A DNA stretch of 64,000 bases from Mycogone perniciosa. Its lineage: Eukaryota > Ascomycota > Sordariomycetes > Hypocreales > Hypocreaceae. Below are positions 11,179 through 23,050 of the stretch, piece after piece. A model generated the notes under the pieces. That model did no database searches and had not been told where the DNA came from. It saw only the letters and a list, made by a program, of their open reading frames with translations. Numbering within the stretch: position 1 is the stretch's first letter; each line of letters begins with the position of its first letter. Both the position numbers and the translations under genes were made by a program. Where the stretch lies: the NCBI GenBank assembly GCA_025331125.1, contig JAOALB010000056.1, positions 124,001-188,000 of the forward strand. Reading direction: 5' to 3'.

Positions 11179-13107
11179 CTTGGCGGTTTGTAAATGCAGA
11201 TCTATATCGGCGTGAGAAATGGAAAGTTGGAAGTTCTGATGTCGTCGCGGCCAGCCGTCGATGATGAAAATGAATCAAAGATTGTAATGCGAGAGCTGTT
11301 CTGCCAAATACAAGTAGGACGCTGACGAGGCGAGGTGGTGAGGGGAGAGGAACGAAACAATGTGCAAGAAACAGGAATAGAACAAAAGAGATTATCTATA
11401 GTAAATCCATGGTGGCGTTTGAAGGAGATGTGTGTCGTAGGGGTGACAAAGATTGAACAGAAAGGCACAAGGACAGACCATAAAGAAAGACCAAAAAAGA
11501 GTCAAAAGAGGGAGGGCAATGATTATAGAGACAATAAGCAGCTAAATGCGCTCACCTGAGTCACCGATTCTACAAGGACAGCAGTCCGACAATACGTAGA
11601 CGAAGTTCACCATAGAGAAACCGCAGTTGTGGTGGATCTGGCTAAGCGCTCAGAGTCTGGCCAACCAGTCAGGATGAAAGCTGTTTCCTAGACAGGCATG
11701 ACTCCAAACCGCCCCAGGGTAGGACGGGATATTTTTGCACCAGGAATTTGGTTGCCATCAGTGGTCTGGCGGGCGGTCGGTCGGGGAATACTGATGAGGA
11801 CTGTTGTCAGCTGAACTGAATGTGACGTCGGTCCTATTGTTGTGTATCATCGTTCACGACAGGAAAATTCACAATAGAGAGTGGCTGTGGTGGAGCTGCT
11901 CAAACAATAACAACCACAAACTCACAAATGGCGAAAGGGTCACATCATCCCAAGCAAAGACTTTCCATCTCCATCATCATCATCGCTGGTACTGGATGGC
12001 CGTCATTCAGGCAAGCTCACCGGTTGAGTGTCGCGAGGCCCGCGCCATCGTATTCACGAGCGAGTCCGTACATTAGCTGCGTCATGGTGTCAGCGGAGAC
12101 ATCTTGGCTAGCCAAGGGCTTGGAGGTTCAACGGAAGCTGAACGTGGATGACTGGTTGGGAGTTGCTACTTGAGGAGTGGAGTTTGGGTCGTTACAATTC
12201 TTCTCACTGTGGTCCAATCAGTAGCGCAATCATAGCCGCCAGGCTGCGGCTTAGTCATACGTCCCATGGGATGTACGAAGTACGAAGTACTAATACCAGC
12301 GCAGCCTGTCTTCCTGCGGCGGCTAACCACTTGACCAGGGAGGACGAGTAATAATAATAGTTGGTATTTTTTGTTATGCAATGTCGTCACTTGTATACGG
12401 AATAAAGCACCCAAACTTCTTGATTGGTGCAGCCCCCTGTTCTGGGGCTGGTTGCTCTAGGCCATCTCTTTGCTGGCTGCATTTGACCAATCGCAGCACA
12501 CCAGCAACCGCCAAACAAGCACCAACAATCCCGTTGTTTGAAACGCTAGCAGCATTTAGGGTCTGTTTTATTTGGCGATCATCCATAGGCTTGCCTTGAG
12601 TAATAAATTATGAGAATAATAGGCTATATGATGTGTCGTAGTACAGGGCGTTGATGCAGGAGCGCAATGTATCCATCAGTATGTAGAGTGACGCGTCTAC
12701 TTCGTACAAGCCATCAGGCATGACGTGACGTCCGCCTTCAACTTTGCGAGATTCTTCCACCATTGTCGAATCTCCTTGGGAAATCTGCTCTCAAATGATC
12801 GACTAATTGTCACAAAGACATGGTATCAATTGCCACTTCGCATGATACTGCAGCCTCAGTGCGGGAATACTGACTTCAATGTTTAGATCGGAGCTAGCTA
12901 GCTAGTTGAGGTTGTTGTGGTGTTACGTGCCGGGGCATACATATGCTATAATGCTATAGTGCCCAATATCCCCCTTTCACAAAGAGGTACTTTATATCGT
13001 CCTCGATATATCTCGATATTTACTCCGTACAGGATGAAAACAAAGGGAAAAAAGAGCATTGAAGAAGAAGCAACATATGTAGTCACCCTTTCTTCTATCC
13101 CAATTTC
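11179..13107. other. PRM1 upstream region, no gene recognised
   Basis: This is the promoter side of PRM1, followed by non-coding DNA. A TGAGTCA (GCN4/AP-1-like core) occurs at 11557-11563; its function is unknown. Two TACGAAGTAC-type words lie near 12278-12290 and a TACTCCGTAC at 13021-13030. A short minus-strand frame at 12374-12586 (70 codons, no family recognised) is not convincing as a gene. Confidence 0.45.
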
Positions 13108-13530
13108 TCACCGCAGCGAATCCGCGGCATTATTCTCATTATTTGTATCATCCACCGAGTAAGGAGCATCATCATCGTCCATTCCGTCGTCTCCCTTCAC
13201 AAGCTTGGACTATCGTTCTTTGGTTTGGCGCATTTGTCGAGAGGCGATAGAGCTCGAGCTTGCTGGGGTAGTGGGTAGTTTTCCTTTGTCACGCGATTTG
13301 GTCTTCTCTCTCTTATTGCCCCTGTCCTTTAGTCCCTTGAAGACGTCTCGGTTGACATCACCCCATTATACCACGGTGGCAACGTATTCGGAAGGGAGAC
13401 CTCCTTGCACCTCTCCCGGTCCTGTATTAATACATTTCCCTTCCAAGATGCACTTCTTAGCTGCTACCAGTTGATAGGCACGAAGTGGTTGTGAAGAAGC
13501 ATGGTTCTTGTTGTGGTATGGGTCACGTGG
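13108..13530 (-). pseudogene. 3' remnant of an unrecognised protein gene
   Basis: Read on the minus strand, this stretch gives continuous, compositionally protein-like sequence for about 140 codons ending in a TGA at 13110-13108: NHASSQPLRAYQLVAAKKCI, then GLPSEYVATVV, WGDVNRDVFKGLKDR, a basic low-complexity part, and an acidic Asp/Asn-rich end. It is interrupted by two in-frame stops, TAA after ATVV and TAG after QTKER. Both are what C-to-T change of CAA and CAG would give. The upstream side ends at a TGA near 13533 beside a CACGTGGTCACGTGG duplication, and an AT-rich repetitive island follows. The likely reading is the C-terminus of a once real gene cut off by a rearrangement or insertion. 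The family was not recognised. Confidence 0.6.
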
Positions 13531-14160
13531 TCACGTGGCTCCAGCCAAACGCCCACAACATCGTGTCCTTGGCCCTCGTTGCTAGTCTAGCCTTCACCAA
13601 TACGAAGTACACATGTTGTTTTCCCCGATCAGGCTCAACAGTTCTATTAGGCTAGCTGATGAACGGAGAGATCTAGACTAGTGTTGTTGCACGTGATAAT
13701 ACACGTGACACGAGATCCTCCGGATTGATAACACCTAACCTAATATCAATCACAGATCAACAGTATGAGGGCTCACTGGCAGGTGCATATATGATAGAAT
13801 TCGACACTCTTGCTTATCCCAAGTTAAGTGGGGAAAGCGGCTGCTTAAATATATGAAAACTTGCTAACTAACTGATCATGACCATCCGGATCTAGGAAAT
13901 CTAGGAAATCTAGCTGTCATGATATCGTCATTGACTTACGGATCCGGCTGTTATTGTAAGCTAGTTGGGAATCAAGGAATATGCGCTGGAATAATGGAAT
14001 GTGTCATGTTGTGGAATGTGCCGTGATGTGGAACTATCCGTTACTGAGGTTGACACCTAACATACGTACGTATCAACTCCCCCTCCCAAGAAAAGTTACG
14101 GTTGTCCCAACCGTTATCCCCCGTTTAAGTAGACTAGTCTAGCAATCATTTAACTCCGTC
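13531..14160. other. Repeat-like DNA, no gene
   Basis: AT-rich non-coding DNA with several CACGTG palindromes (for example at 13522-13537 and 13689-13710), a doubled AGGAAATCT word near 13896-13912 and a small hairpin (ACGGTTGTCCCAACCGT, near 14099-14115). It reads like a decayed mobile-element edge, but no terminal repeats or coding motifs could be defined. Confidence 0.4.
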
Positions 14161-14163
14161 TTT

Positions 14164-14225
14164 CTGTTCGCTTCGTTCGTTCACCTTGTTCGTTTGCCTC
14201 GTTCGTTTGCCTCGTTTGTTCGTGG
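14164..14225. repeat. TTCGTTTGCCTCG short tandem repeat
   Basis: Imperfect direct repeats of a 13-bp unit (TTCGTTTGCCTCG and relatives, about four copies) run through this stretch, directly before the 19-bp minisatellite. Confidence 0.7.
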
Positions 14226-14260
14226 AGCAAAGTCAAAGTAATTTGTATACTGCATATCGT

Positions 14261-14409
14261 ATTACTCTTATTGCAATAGATTATTCTCATTGCAATAAAT
14301 TTCTCTCATTACAATAGATTACTTTTATAATAATAGATAACTCTTATTGCAATAGATTACTTGTATTACAATAGATTACTCTCATTGCAATATATTACTT
14401 TTATAATAG
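14261..14409. repeat. 19-bp minisatellite, about eight units
   Basis: Eight consecutive units follow the pattern ATTACTCTYATTGCAATAG, with starts at 14261, 14280, 14299, 14318, 14337, 14356, 14375 and 14394. The last unit is 16 bp. Units differ mainly by T/C and A/T changes, so the array is old or under AT-biased mutation. It sits at the edge of the AT-rich island. Confidence 0.9.
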
Positions 14410-16610
14410 ATTACTATTATATTAAGTAGCTTTTACCTGTAATGCTTTATCAGTTAACTGTTTAATAAACTATATATCTTTTATGGTCCCTCTTTTTTCG
14501 TTACCTTGCCAGGTATATATAGTTAGAGGATCAGGAGACATAGAATTGTATTAGAGGCAAACACTCTACCGATATAAGCTTGATGATGAGGGGTAAATTG
14601 AAAGCTCTCGAAATTAAACACTGCCCATTTTCAAGATAATAGTCGCCGTCTTGATATATGCGATACGTCGACTTCCCATCCTCTGATCGGCTCGATTGGA
14701 TGAACTCTGAGGCGGCGGCGAGAAAATTCATAATCTAATCGACAGTTGGTCGCTGGTGCCAGTTCAACGACGGGGTGAGCACGCGGCTCTCAGTCCCCTA
14801 GCCACGAATGGTGGCAAATCGGTAATTAGTTTCTGTCGTAAAACGACCCACGGTTATAAGCCGTGTCTGGCGGGATGTGTCTCTTGAGGAATAGACTCTT
14901 CTTCTCGGTTCGGATAGCGGAATTTTGGAGCAGGCTCAACCACACTTCTCGAGACGATCGATCAAGGTCGGCACGATCGTGGCTCAAGCAGCCCAAAATT
15001 TATGGTGGGTCCATTGTGCGATTCGAGGCTTCGGTAATTCCGGATATATAGTGGACTGGTCATACCAGAGCGAACCGACAGAGAAAGGAAACCAAAGAGC
15101 TCACAAAAGCTGCGGCGCAGCGTAGTCAAAGAAGCAACCGTAAGTATGTGCCAAATTGCTGTGATAATGATAAGGGGGAGAATATAATGTGACTTGACAC
15201 TACTCCGTAGACTGTATGTCCATAGTACGTGAGTAGCAAGGTGGTCACGTGGTTCACGTTGCCCCACACCAAAGTGATTACTTGAGAGTTTTGGAGGCCT
15301 GATGAATGAGAGCCGGAAAATCTCTGTACCAGGTACCTTGATATCGCGCCATTCGTTCAAAAGGGATATCGAAGATCTCGATTACCCGAATGTCGTTCTC
15401 GATAATATCGATCGCGAATTTGACAATCAACTTGCGACCAATGCCTCTGTGAATGTCCGGACCTCTTCGGTACCATGTTTAAGAAAATGATTATAGAGTG
15501 CAGGGACCGCGCTGCTAATAGAACCACGAAGCTGTAATTGAATGACTGATACTCAAAAGACACTGCGGATCATTTGATCACGACACCGGCAGCCAGAAAC
15601 AACCAATACTGGCCTTTCTACGCCTCAGTGACTATATCGGCCGAGCTGGTGTCGTATGTTGAAAGGGGAAGAAGGTTGGTGTTTATTAGACTAAGTCCTA
15701 CCTGTTTATCTTATATACCCCGACAAAATATTAGGGAACATATATAAGTATTAAGCGCTAAAACTTTCTTAAATTAATTAAAATACTGAGATATAAATAA
15801 GAAGACGCGGTTACTTTTACAAAAGTAATATGCACATTATATATAGGAAATCGAGAATAAGAATAGCTGTATTGATAGACGCACAGTTAAAAGGACTGAT
15901 CCGAGACAGTGCGATCACTGGGGAGGACCCACGAACCGCGTTGTATATATATATTATATATATATGTACGTATGTATATTTAACTCCCTAATTTATATGA
16001 TTAGATAATATATCGTTTGTAATATATATTAGCAGTTATAGATAAGTATATTCTCTTTATCTATAGTTTATTAAGGTAAAGCCTTTTGTCTGGTAGAGCA
16101 AGCACTTCTCTCCTGGTTATTGCCAACATCCTAATTGCAATAAAAAGCTATACAAGCAATAAGGAATATGACGGAGATGTGCTGCACTCAAGCAGTTGTT
16201 ACAAAATGCGTTCCACTTGGTGTGGAGTCATACCCAAAACATCGAATATCATAACTGCTATATGTACCTGGCTACGCGGCAACTGCGACACGATAAAGCT
16301 AACATTCTTATAAAAAACCATTTGCTGTTACAATAATTATGTAGTGCTGTGTTCTTTTTTTCAGTAAATTTTCAATGGTATTTTCCTGGGTTTCGTTGGG
16401 GATGGGGCGTGGTGTGGACCCATCACAACGTCAATGTCAACACTGGTCAACAACTACAAGTTATGATATTGAGACTGAACTCGGGAGAATGCCCTCCTCC
16501 GGGTTTCTTAAATTATTAACATCAGAGAAACATGATGCGTGAATAAAACTTCGCTATCATCCAAGAGTACACCAAAAAATATGGCCCCCCTACCATCACA
16601 ACATCACCTC
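14410..16610. other. AT-rich island, no intact gene
   Basis: Strongly AT-rich DNA, especially 15700-16080, with a TA dinucleotide run near 15945-15967. No coding pattern is convincing on either strand. A TACTCCGTA word occurs at 15201. The last 200 bases are the 3' flank of the UNC93-like gene. The composition contrasts sharply with the adjacent genes and fits RIP-mutated repeat DNA (inference). Confidence 0.55.
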
Positions 16611-18549
16611 TCATGCCTCATCCTTCTTCTGGCCTGCTCCCACAACATCCTCAATTGTCTCATCGCTAAACTTGAGATCTTCCTCGACAGAAACGTGGTC
16701 TTGAATCTTGAGGAAGATAACTGGGGCCGCGAATAATAGGGAGGCTGCCAGGATGCCCCAGGTAGCAGCAAAAATAGTATCGTACGGCTGGTGGATTCCA
16801 TCCAATCTCCAGAAGACAGCGGCTCCGCAAGATTGTATTCCTGGACAGTCGGTCAGCGGGATTCTTGCTTTCTGTTGCTTTTCTTGGTGTTTGGGATGAT
16901 CTGGGGGTGTTCAAGATAGGGGCTTCTGGGGCTGGGGTATTGAAGATGGTGTGCAAAGCAGAAGGTGGGCTGGGGGGGCTCAAAACAGAAGATTATTGCT
17001 TATTGTTGTTTTTTTCTTGCTTTTCTGGATGATTAGAGTGATCTGGGGAAGTATACCTTTGAGGAAGCCTATTCCATGTTGTTAGCACATCTCGTTGATG
17101 TTGGGGGTCAAGACAACGTATATGCGTGAAAACTTACCAGCAAAGTTTGCAGCCTTACGGCCAGAGTTGGAAAGCGCACCGAGATACCTGTAAAATGGTT
17201 TAGAACATGTGTTGTTGTCGTGTGAAGTGAGAGGGTTTACCAGTAGATGCAGGTCTGCCAGATGGCATCATACAAACCGTAGAAGAAATAGAGGAACATG
17301 GGAGCAATAAAGAGTTCTCCGCCAGCAGTCCAGTCAATCTTTTGGGATTCGAACTCCGGGTCAGATGCCACCTCGCGGGTGACCTGCTTCTTCTGCCAAG
17401 CATATCCGCCACCCCAGATGACGAAGGTAAGAACAAAGAGGGCAACAAACGAGATCTTGGCTCTTATGCTGCGACGGACCTTGGAGAAATCCAAAGCATA
17501 ACCATTGATAACGGCGCCGACAATCTGGGCAAGCCAGTAGAGCAAGTTGTTGAGGGCTCGAGTTCGGATGTTGAAGTGGGCGGCATTCATGCCATTGTTC
17601 TGATACGTATAGAAGATGTTGGACGCGAAGAACATGGGGAAGAGAAGAAGAATCCAGGGAGAGAGGTAGAGTGTTTCCCAAAGACCCATCAGCTCACTGG
17701 ACCATGAGGGGTTCTTCATCAAGACAACCTTGGAGCCATCCTCACGAATGACCTTGTCGGCGTTCAGCATGAAGAGAGAAAGGACAGATCCAAGGAACAT
17801 GAGAACAACAAAAGCGGCATAGGTACCGTCGTTGACAGTGCCGGCTGTGTTGTTGAGGTTCTGAAGCAAAGGGATCTAATACGGGGTGACAAGTCAGCAT
17901 TTTTCAGACACCCAATACAGACTTCTGAAGAGCTCATTTAATGAAGACACAAGATTTATAAAATACTCACAAGGGAGCCAATAACAGCACCAAGATTGAA
18001 AATGATCCAGAACCACGAGATATAGCGGCCCTTTTTCTCCTCCATGGGGTACGCCATCATGATAGCGCCTTGGGCAGTCCAGAGGAGACCGGCGCAAACA
18101 CCAAGGAAAGCACCAGCGAAAATGACGAAACCGATATTCTTGGTGTGGTTGTAGCTGAGGAACGAAGCACTATAGACGCAGTATCCGATACCACCGAGGG
18201 CGAGAGTGAGTCGGAGGCCGAGACGGTTGGCGAAAGTGCCGGCAAAGAAACCGACGACAGCAAAGGTGCTGTACAGAGCGACACTGGCATGATCTTGGGC
18301 CGTGGGATCGACCTGGCCACCGCCTCCCAGACCCGTGAGGGCGTTGAACATACCCGGGCACAGGAAGCACACCAGGGAGATCATGAGCAGTTGGATCTTG
18401 GGCGAAGCATACCAGATCTCGGTGCCGAAGACCTTGTAGCCCTTGTAGATCCAGCCGGCGGGGCGGCCAGAAATAGTATTCTGAGGGTTCTGGGTGGCCG
18501 CATAGGAGTCGACGGCCACGTCCTGAGTCTGCTTCTCCTCGTCGGCCAT
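16611..18549 (-). CDS. UNC93-like multi-pass membrane protein (MFS superfamily)
   Basis: Five exons on the minus strand: 18549-17971, 17875-17241, 17187-17138, 17068-17057 and 16840-16611, giving 501 aa. The fourth exon is a 12-nt microexon (GC TTC CTC AAA G). Joining restores the reading IYWYLGALSNSGRKAANFAG then FLKGIQSCGAAVFW, which is the conserved final part of fungal UNC93/DUF895 proteins. The N-terminus is hydrophilic, followed by about 11-12 hydrophobic segments (for example IQLLMISLVCFLCPGMFNAL and ISFVALFVLTFVIWGGGY). The substrate is unknown; members are membrane proteins related to the major facilitator fold. The ATG at 18549 is the first in frame. An upstream GTG-initiated extension was not used. 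Family call secure, role unknown. Confidence 0.88.
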
Positions 18550-21500
18550 TTTGGATAGTGTTGTATCAAATAGAAGCTTTTCTTTTTCCTTCTTGGCCAC
18601 AAATCCTTCACGCGAGTAAGTGAGAGCAAGGTGTGCGCGGTGAGACGCGAGATGTCGATGGCGGCGCGCGTGTCGTTCAAGCGGAACCAGTCAAGGCCGA
18701 ACTGTTATGGAAGATCCAACCTTTGTCTAGTGGATTGGAGTAGACAAAGAGGAACGAGCTCTCGGAGACGATCTGGAATCAAGCGGGGGGACTGGACGAT
18801 ATTTGAAGGCTACGGTGCAGATACGACTGGAGACTTGGAGGGTGGTATCGGCAAGCTTACTCCGGACCAAGCTCCAGGGGATGGAACAACCACAAGCTGC
18901 CTTTGCACGCCTAGCTGCCAAATGGATGGATGGATGGACAGATGAGTGCGGAGGCGGCTGGGGGTCAGACCATACACAAGGTAGCAGTAGTATACTATCA
19001 CCAGTAGTACGTCGAGTTTGAGCTTAAGTTAATTTTATCCCAAGGCCTGCCCATGCACCGCGTGGCTCATACATGGGGATTGTGGTATCGACTCTAGCCG
19101 TGTGTAAGACAATACTACCTACACGTAGACAACAGCATGGATCCCGGGGCGTTGGTAGCAGCAATGTCTCTTGTCTGGTTGGTTGGTGCCACTGAGGGGA
19201 CCCCAACAGGACGTGATAAGAATGGAGGAGAGGGTTGCAACACACGCTACGTGACAATTGGAGATTGGGGAAACTCGGCTCTGGCCTGACCTGGCCTGAG
19301 CCAGCCCGGCAGGATTTGATCTGGAGCCAGCGAGCGCTTCCACGCCATCTTCGATGAGAAGCGATGAGCCGCAGAGCGGAGCCGCTCCCCCTTCGGCTAG
19401 CTCGCTCGCTCGCCACGAGCACGCGACTCGATCAGAGTTGAGACTCAAGTACGAAGTAGTACGATAGTACGGAGTAGTATATACAGTTGATTGATGCGTC
19501 GGGCCTCGAATCCTTCCATCGTGACGCTGTACGTGCATATGATGCAGCCCACAGCGTTGATGCTAACCTACCCATTACAGCCGAGAGAAGGCAAATACAA
19601 CAACGGGATCCATCCAAGCCAAGCAAGGGTCGAATTGGAACAGACCTCTCCGCACAGCTTCGTTTCTTGGTGTGGTAGCATCGCACATGAGGTGGGTAAC
19701 CTGCATTCTCCCTTCATTCCAAACAAGGACCAACCCAAACAGGCAAGAGTACGAGTACGGATTTTTTTTCTTTGTTTTTTAATCAGTGAAATGTCATCTT
19801 TGTCATCTTTTGGCGTCTGTGCCACGAACCTATCGTAAAAGAGTCGGTCCTCGAGGCGGGATACTCCGTACATTTAGCCAGAATTGTCGCTGGTTTTCCC
19901 TATCTCCCTTACTACTACTATTAACTACTCCGTATTGCTATTATCAGTAACACCCTTCTTCTTCGCTAACAAACTTTGTCTCATCCTCCCTCACCCAGCC
20001 CTTCGTAAGCCTGCCTGACTGAAGGCCCGAATGGCCCCGGCCACTAATTGGCGTCGAGACGCGGATCGAAGAGGCGTTGCCGTTGGTTACTGACTGGCTG
20101 GCTAGAACTTAGTCTCCCGTATTATTACGGAGTCCTAAATGGCCGTACCCGAATAATAAGTGCCCCGAGCATGTGCCGGGGGATGACATTGTTCTAGCGC
20201 ACTCTTCTCGTGTAAGCGAGACGTGATGATAATCCGGCCAGACACATATGAATGGGCACAGACGCCCGACTCGCCACGAGCCTCGAGGAGCCAAATCTGG
20301 CGCCAAAGCAGCCCGTCGCAGCCAAGACCATAGGCAAAGGGTCACCTGCCTCTGAAGCGTTGCTCCATATGCTCCATACAAGAGTGAGAGCCGGACACCA
20401 GGACTTTTTTTTTTCTCCGAGGCTGGCCTACCCTTGTATGTAACGTAACGTTTCCTCCTCCCGCCTGCAATCAATCGATTGTCCTATCTGCCAGTCCAAC
20501 CCGCACTCCAACTTTTTCATCGCCAGTCTAGCATAGCAGTCTACGTACTCGTAGATCTCTGGGGTACAGAGCATTGAACCACATCCCACATGTTCCCAGG
20601 AGACTTGGCCACTTTTGTTCATGCATCAGGTAGTGCTATTATTCTTCCGATGTGAACTGACAGCCCCCCGTTGCAGAAGGTGGCTTTTGCTGATACAAGC
20701 AATAGTATGGAACCTGGCCCCTTCGGTGAGTCAGGCTAGCCAGCAACCGAGGCCCTCGCCACCGTCTCGAGTCACAGGTGACTTTTGGTGTTTTTGCCTC
20801 CTCTCTTATCGCGGCGTACGAGTCGGGGCCATCTTTGTCCTAGGCGCGGGGAATACAAAGATAGAGTACTCCGTACTTCGTACACATGTTAAATTGGAGT
20901 TTAACCATTCTACCATGTCATGCATACTCATAGTGTCTGCTCCGTAGCTTGGGAGTTAACGCTACTCTGATCAAGCCCTTGCCATTTAGTCATATATCCA
21001 GCCACTCATCCAGTCATGCTCGTGCCAACTCACACTATCAGCCAAAATCTTCAAGAAGCGCAGTACACTACTTCGTACTTACTGTCAGATGCAGACACTA
21101 GTAAACATTCGGGCATGCATACGCACGAGCTCACGCTTGTCCTATAGATATTCATTCACCTTGTTGATGCCAGATAATTGTGTGACATCTTGATAGAATG
21201 GAGGTTGAAGGTGAAGAGCTGTATGTGGCGGCCCTCGCCAAGCTGGCAGGGTGCATTTTTCTCATGTCTTCCTTGCCACGTGGATTCTCCAATCCGGATG
21301 TTCTCGTGCTACGTAATTTCTACGGAGCACATGGCCATTCCCTTTATCACTTGCTATTCTCGCAAGCTCTGGCTGGTCAGGAATCTCTAGCTACTCTACA
21401 AATCTCCAGCTATTCCAAGGATCTCCAACTGCCCCAAGTATATCTGGCCATTGTTATCATCTATAGCTATTCCAGAGAGTCAATCAATACTAATCCGTAC

Positions 21501-23050
21501 TCCGTAGATCCGGCTGGGTACATAAGCCTCCTGTCGGTACGGCCCCCTGGGACCCCGCCTTGGCCACTCATCCCTCCCTACAACCTTACCGTACAACATT
21601 GTACAACATTGTATGTACATGGATCAATGGACTTGATGTTACATTCGCCTCGTGGCCAAGAGGTGCCAAGTACCTGACATTCAAACGAGAGGTGTCAAAC
21701 GCCACCAAGAACGCCTCAGTCCAGGAAGAACATATCGCATCCCTCATCTCATTGTAAAATGTCCTTTTCATAGTAATCCCTATATCCTTCTCCCAAAAAA
21801 GATGTCAAAATACACATGTTTGTGTCAACCAACGGCTTAACGGATGGGTAACTCACGGTCTAGCCCAGCGCCACGGGTGCGTGGGAAGCAACATGGCCAT
21901 GTTTTACCGGAGCCGAGAGGCAACCATCCATTACCACACATGATAGCCGTTCGATTTCACACGTTGGATTCCGTTCTCCCGATGCCCACTGCGGACGGGG
22001 CCCGGTTTCCCAAACCCCAGGGGGCAACGGGGGGGATACTATTCGAGCTTCCCTTGTATTAGCGTCTATCATCGTCCGTATCAGTCCACCGGCTCACCAT
22101 CTCCGCCTCCGTGGATTCGGGTCAGTTCCATCTACGGAGTATGAACATACTACTACTACCTACTAGAATGTCCTCGTGGGTCACATCGTGATCCTGTCTG
22201 CAATCATGATTGCATTAGCGTTCACATGTACACGTTGAAGCTATTTGTACGAATGATAATCATATGTTCTCATTGAAATCTACGTCTTCTTTCCGTTCTG
22301 GTCAGTTCGTCACTTGGTACATATTTATCTTGACACACAAAATCTTTTATATTTGCGAGTCAGCCATCCTGTCATAACGCCCTTTTTGTGTAATTGGCGA
22401 GTCAGGTTCCGCTCAAGATTTCCCATCAATCAATCCATAAGCCAAGTCTCGTGCCATCCCAGACAGTCCAGTCACTTCCAGGTTCATCCTTTTCAACGCC
22501 TATGAACTCGTCTTGCAATGAAATCACCAACTCCTTCTCGTAGCCTGAAAAGCAGAAGCTCAGCGTGTAAAAAAAGAAGAAAAAAGTCAATAACCAACCC
22601 CTATCCTCCAAGACGGGCTCTCCAATTTCCTAGCAGCGAAGCAAATCAAACCAAGATCAGCTGCTCTCATGTTCTCCCGGGCTGAGCCTGCACCGGTACT
22701 GGAGGTTAAAATAACTAACTTCCCCAAACTCTCGTCGGGTGTACGGGCTTCCGATTGCACTCAGCTGTGCTGGTATAGCCTAATAAAGACAAACGAACGC
22801 CAGTTTCTCGCTCATGAAAAATGCAGTCATTCGAAATCAGACGTTGGTACTGTTCAAATTCGAGAGAAACTTCTCCCAATAGCAAAAAAGGGAATAAAAC
22901 ACAGTAAGGTTTGGGTATCAAAGTCGAAGGTAGGTACCAATGAGGAATATGTACGCAGAGGTAGGTATAGGTTCAAATCATTTCCAACCCAGTCGTTCCA
23001 GGCGTAACTCTTGAAAAGAAAAAAAGCAAGGGAGAAGCATCAGGATGGTT
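18550..23050. other. 4.5-kb gene-free region
   Basis: This holds the upstream region of the UNC93-like gene and, at the far end, the 3' flank of the Ras exchange factor. No reading frame looks conserved. It contains an ATGG microsatellite near 18922-18937 and many copies of the dispersed palindrome: 19467-19476, 19862-19871, 19926-19934, 20866-20876, 21497-21507 and 22133-22141. A frame at 21198-21677 (+) was examined and judged non-coding. Confidence 0.5.

Noticed and set aside
18550..18600. Upstream GTG start for the UNC93-like protein
   Set aside because: Nuclear fungal genes start at ATG in nearly all cases, and the ATG at 18549 gives a normal N-terminus.
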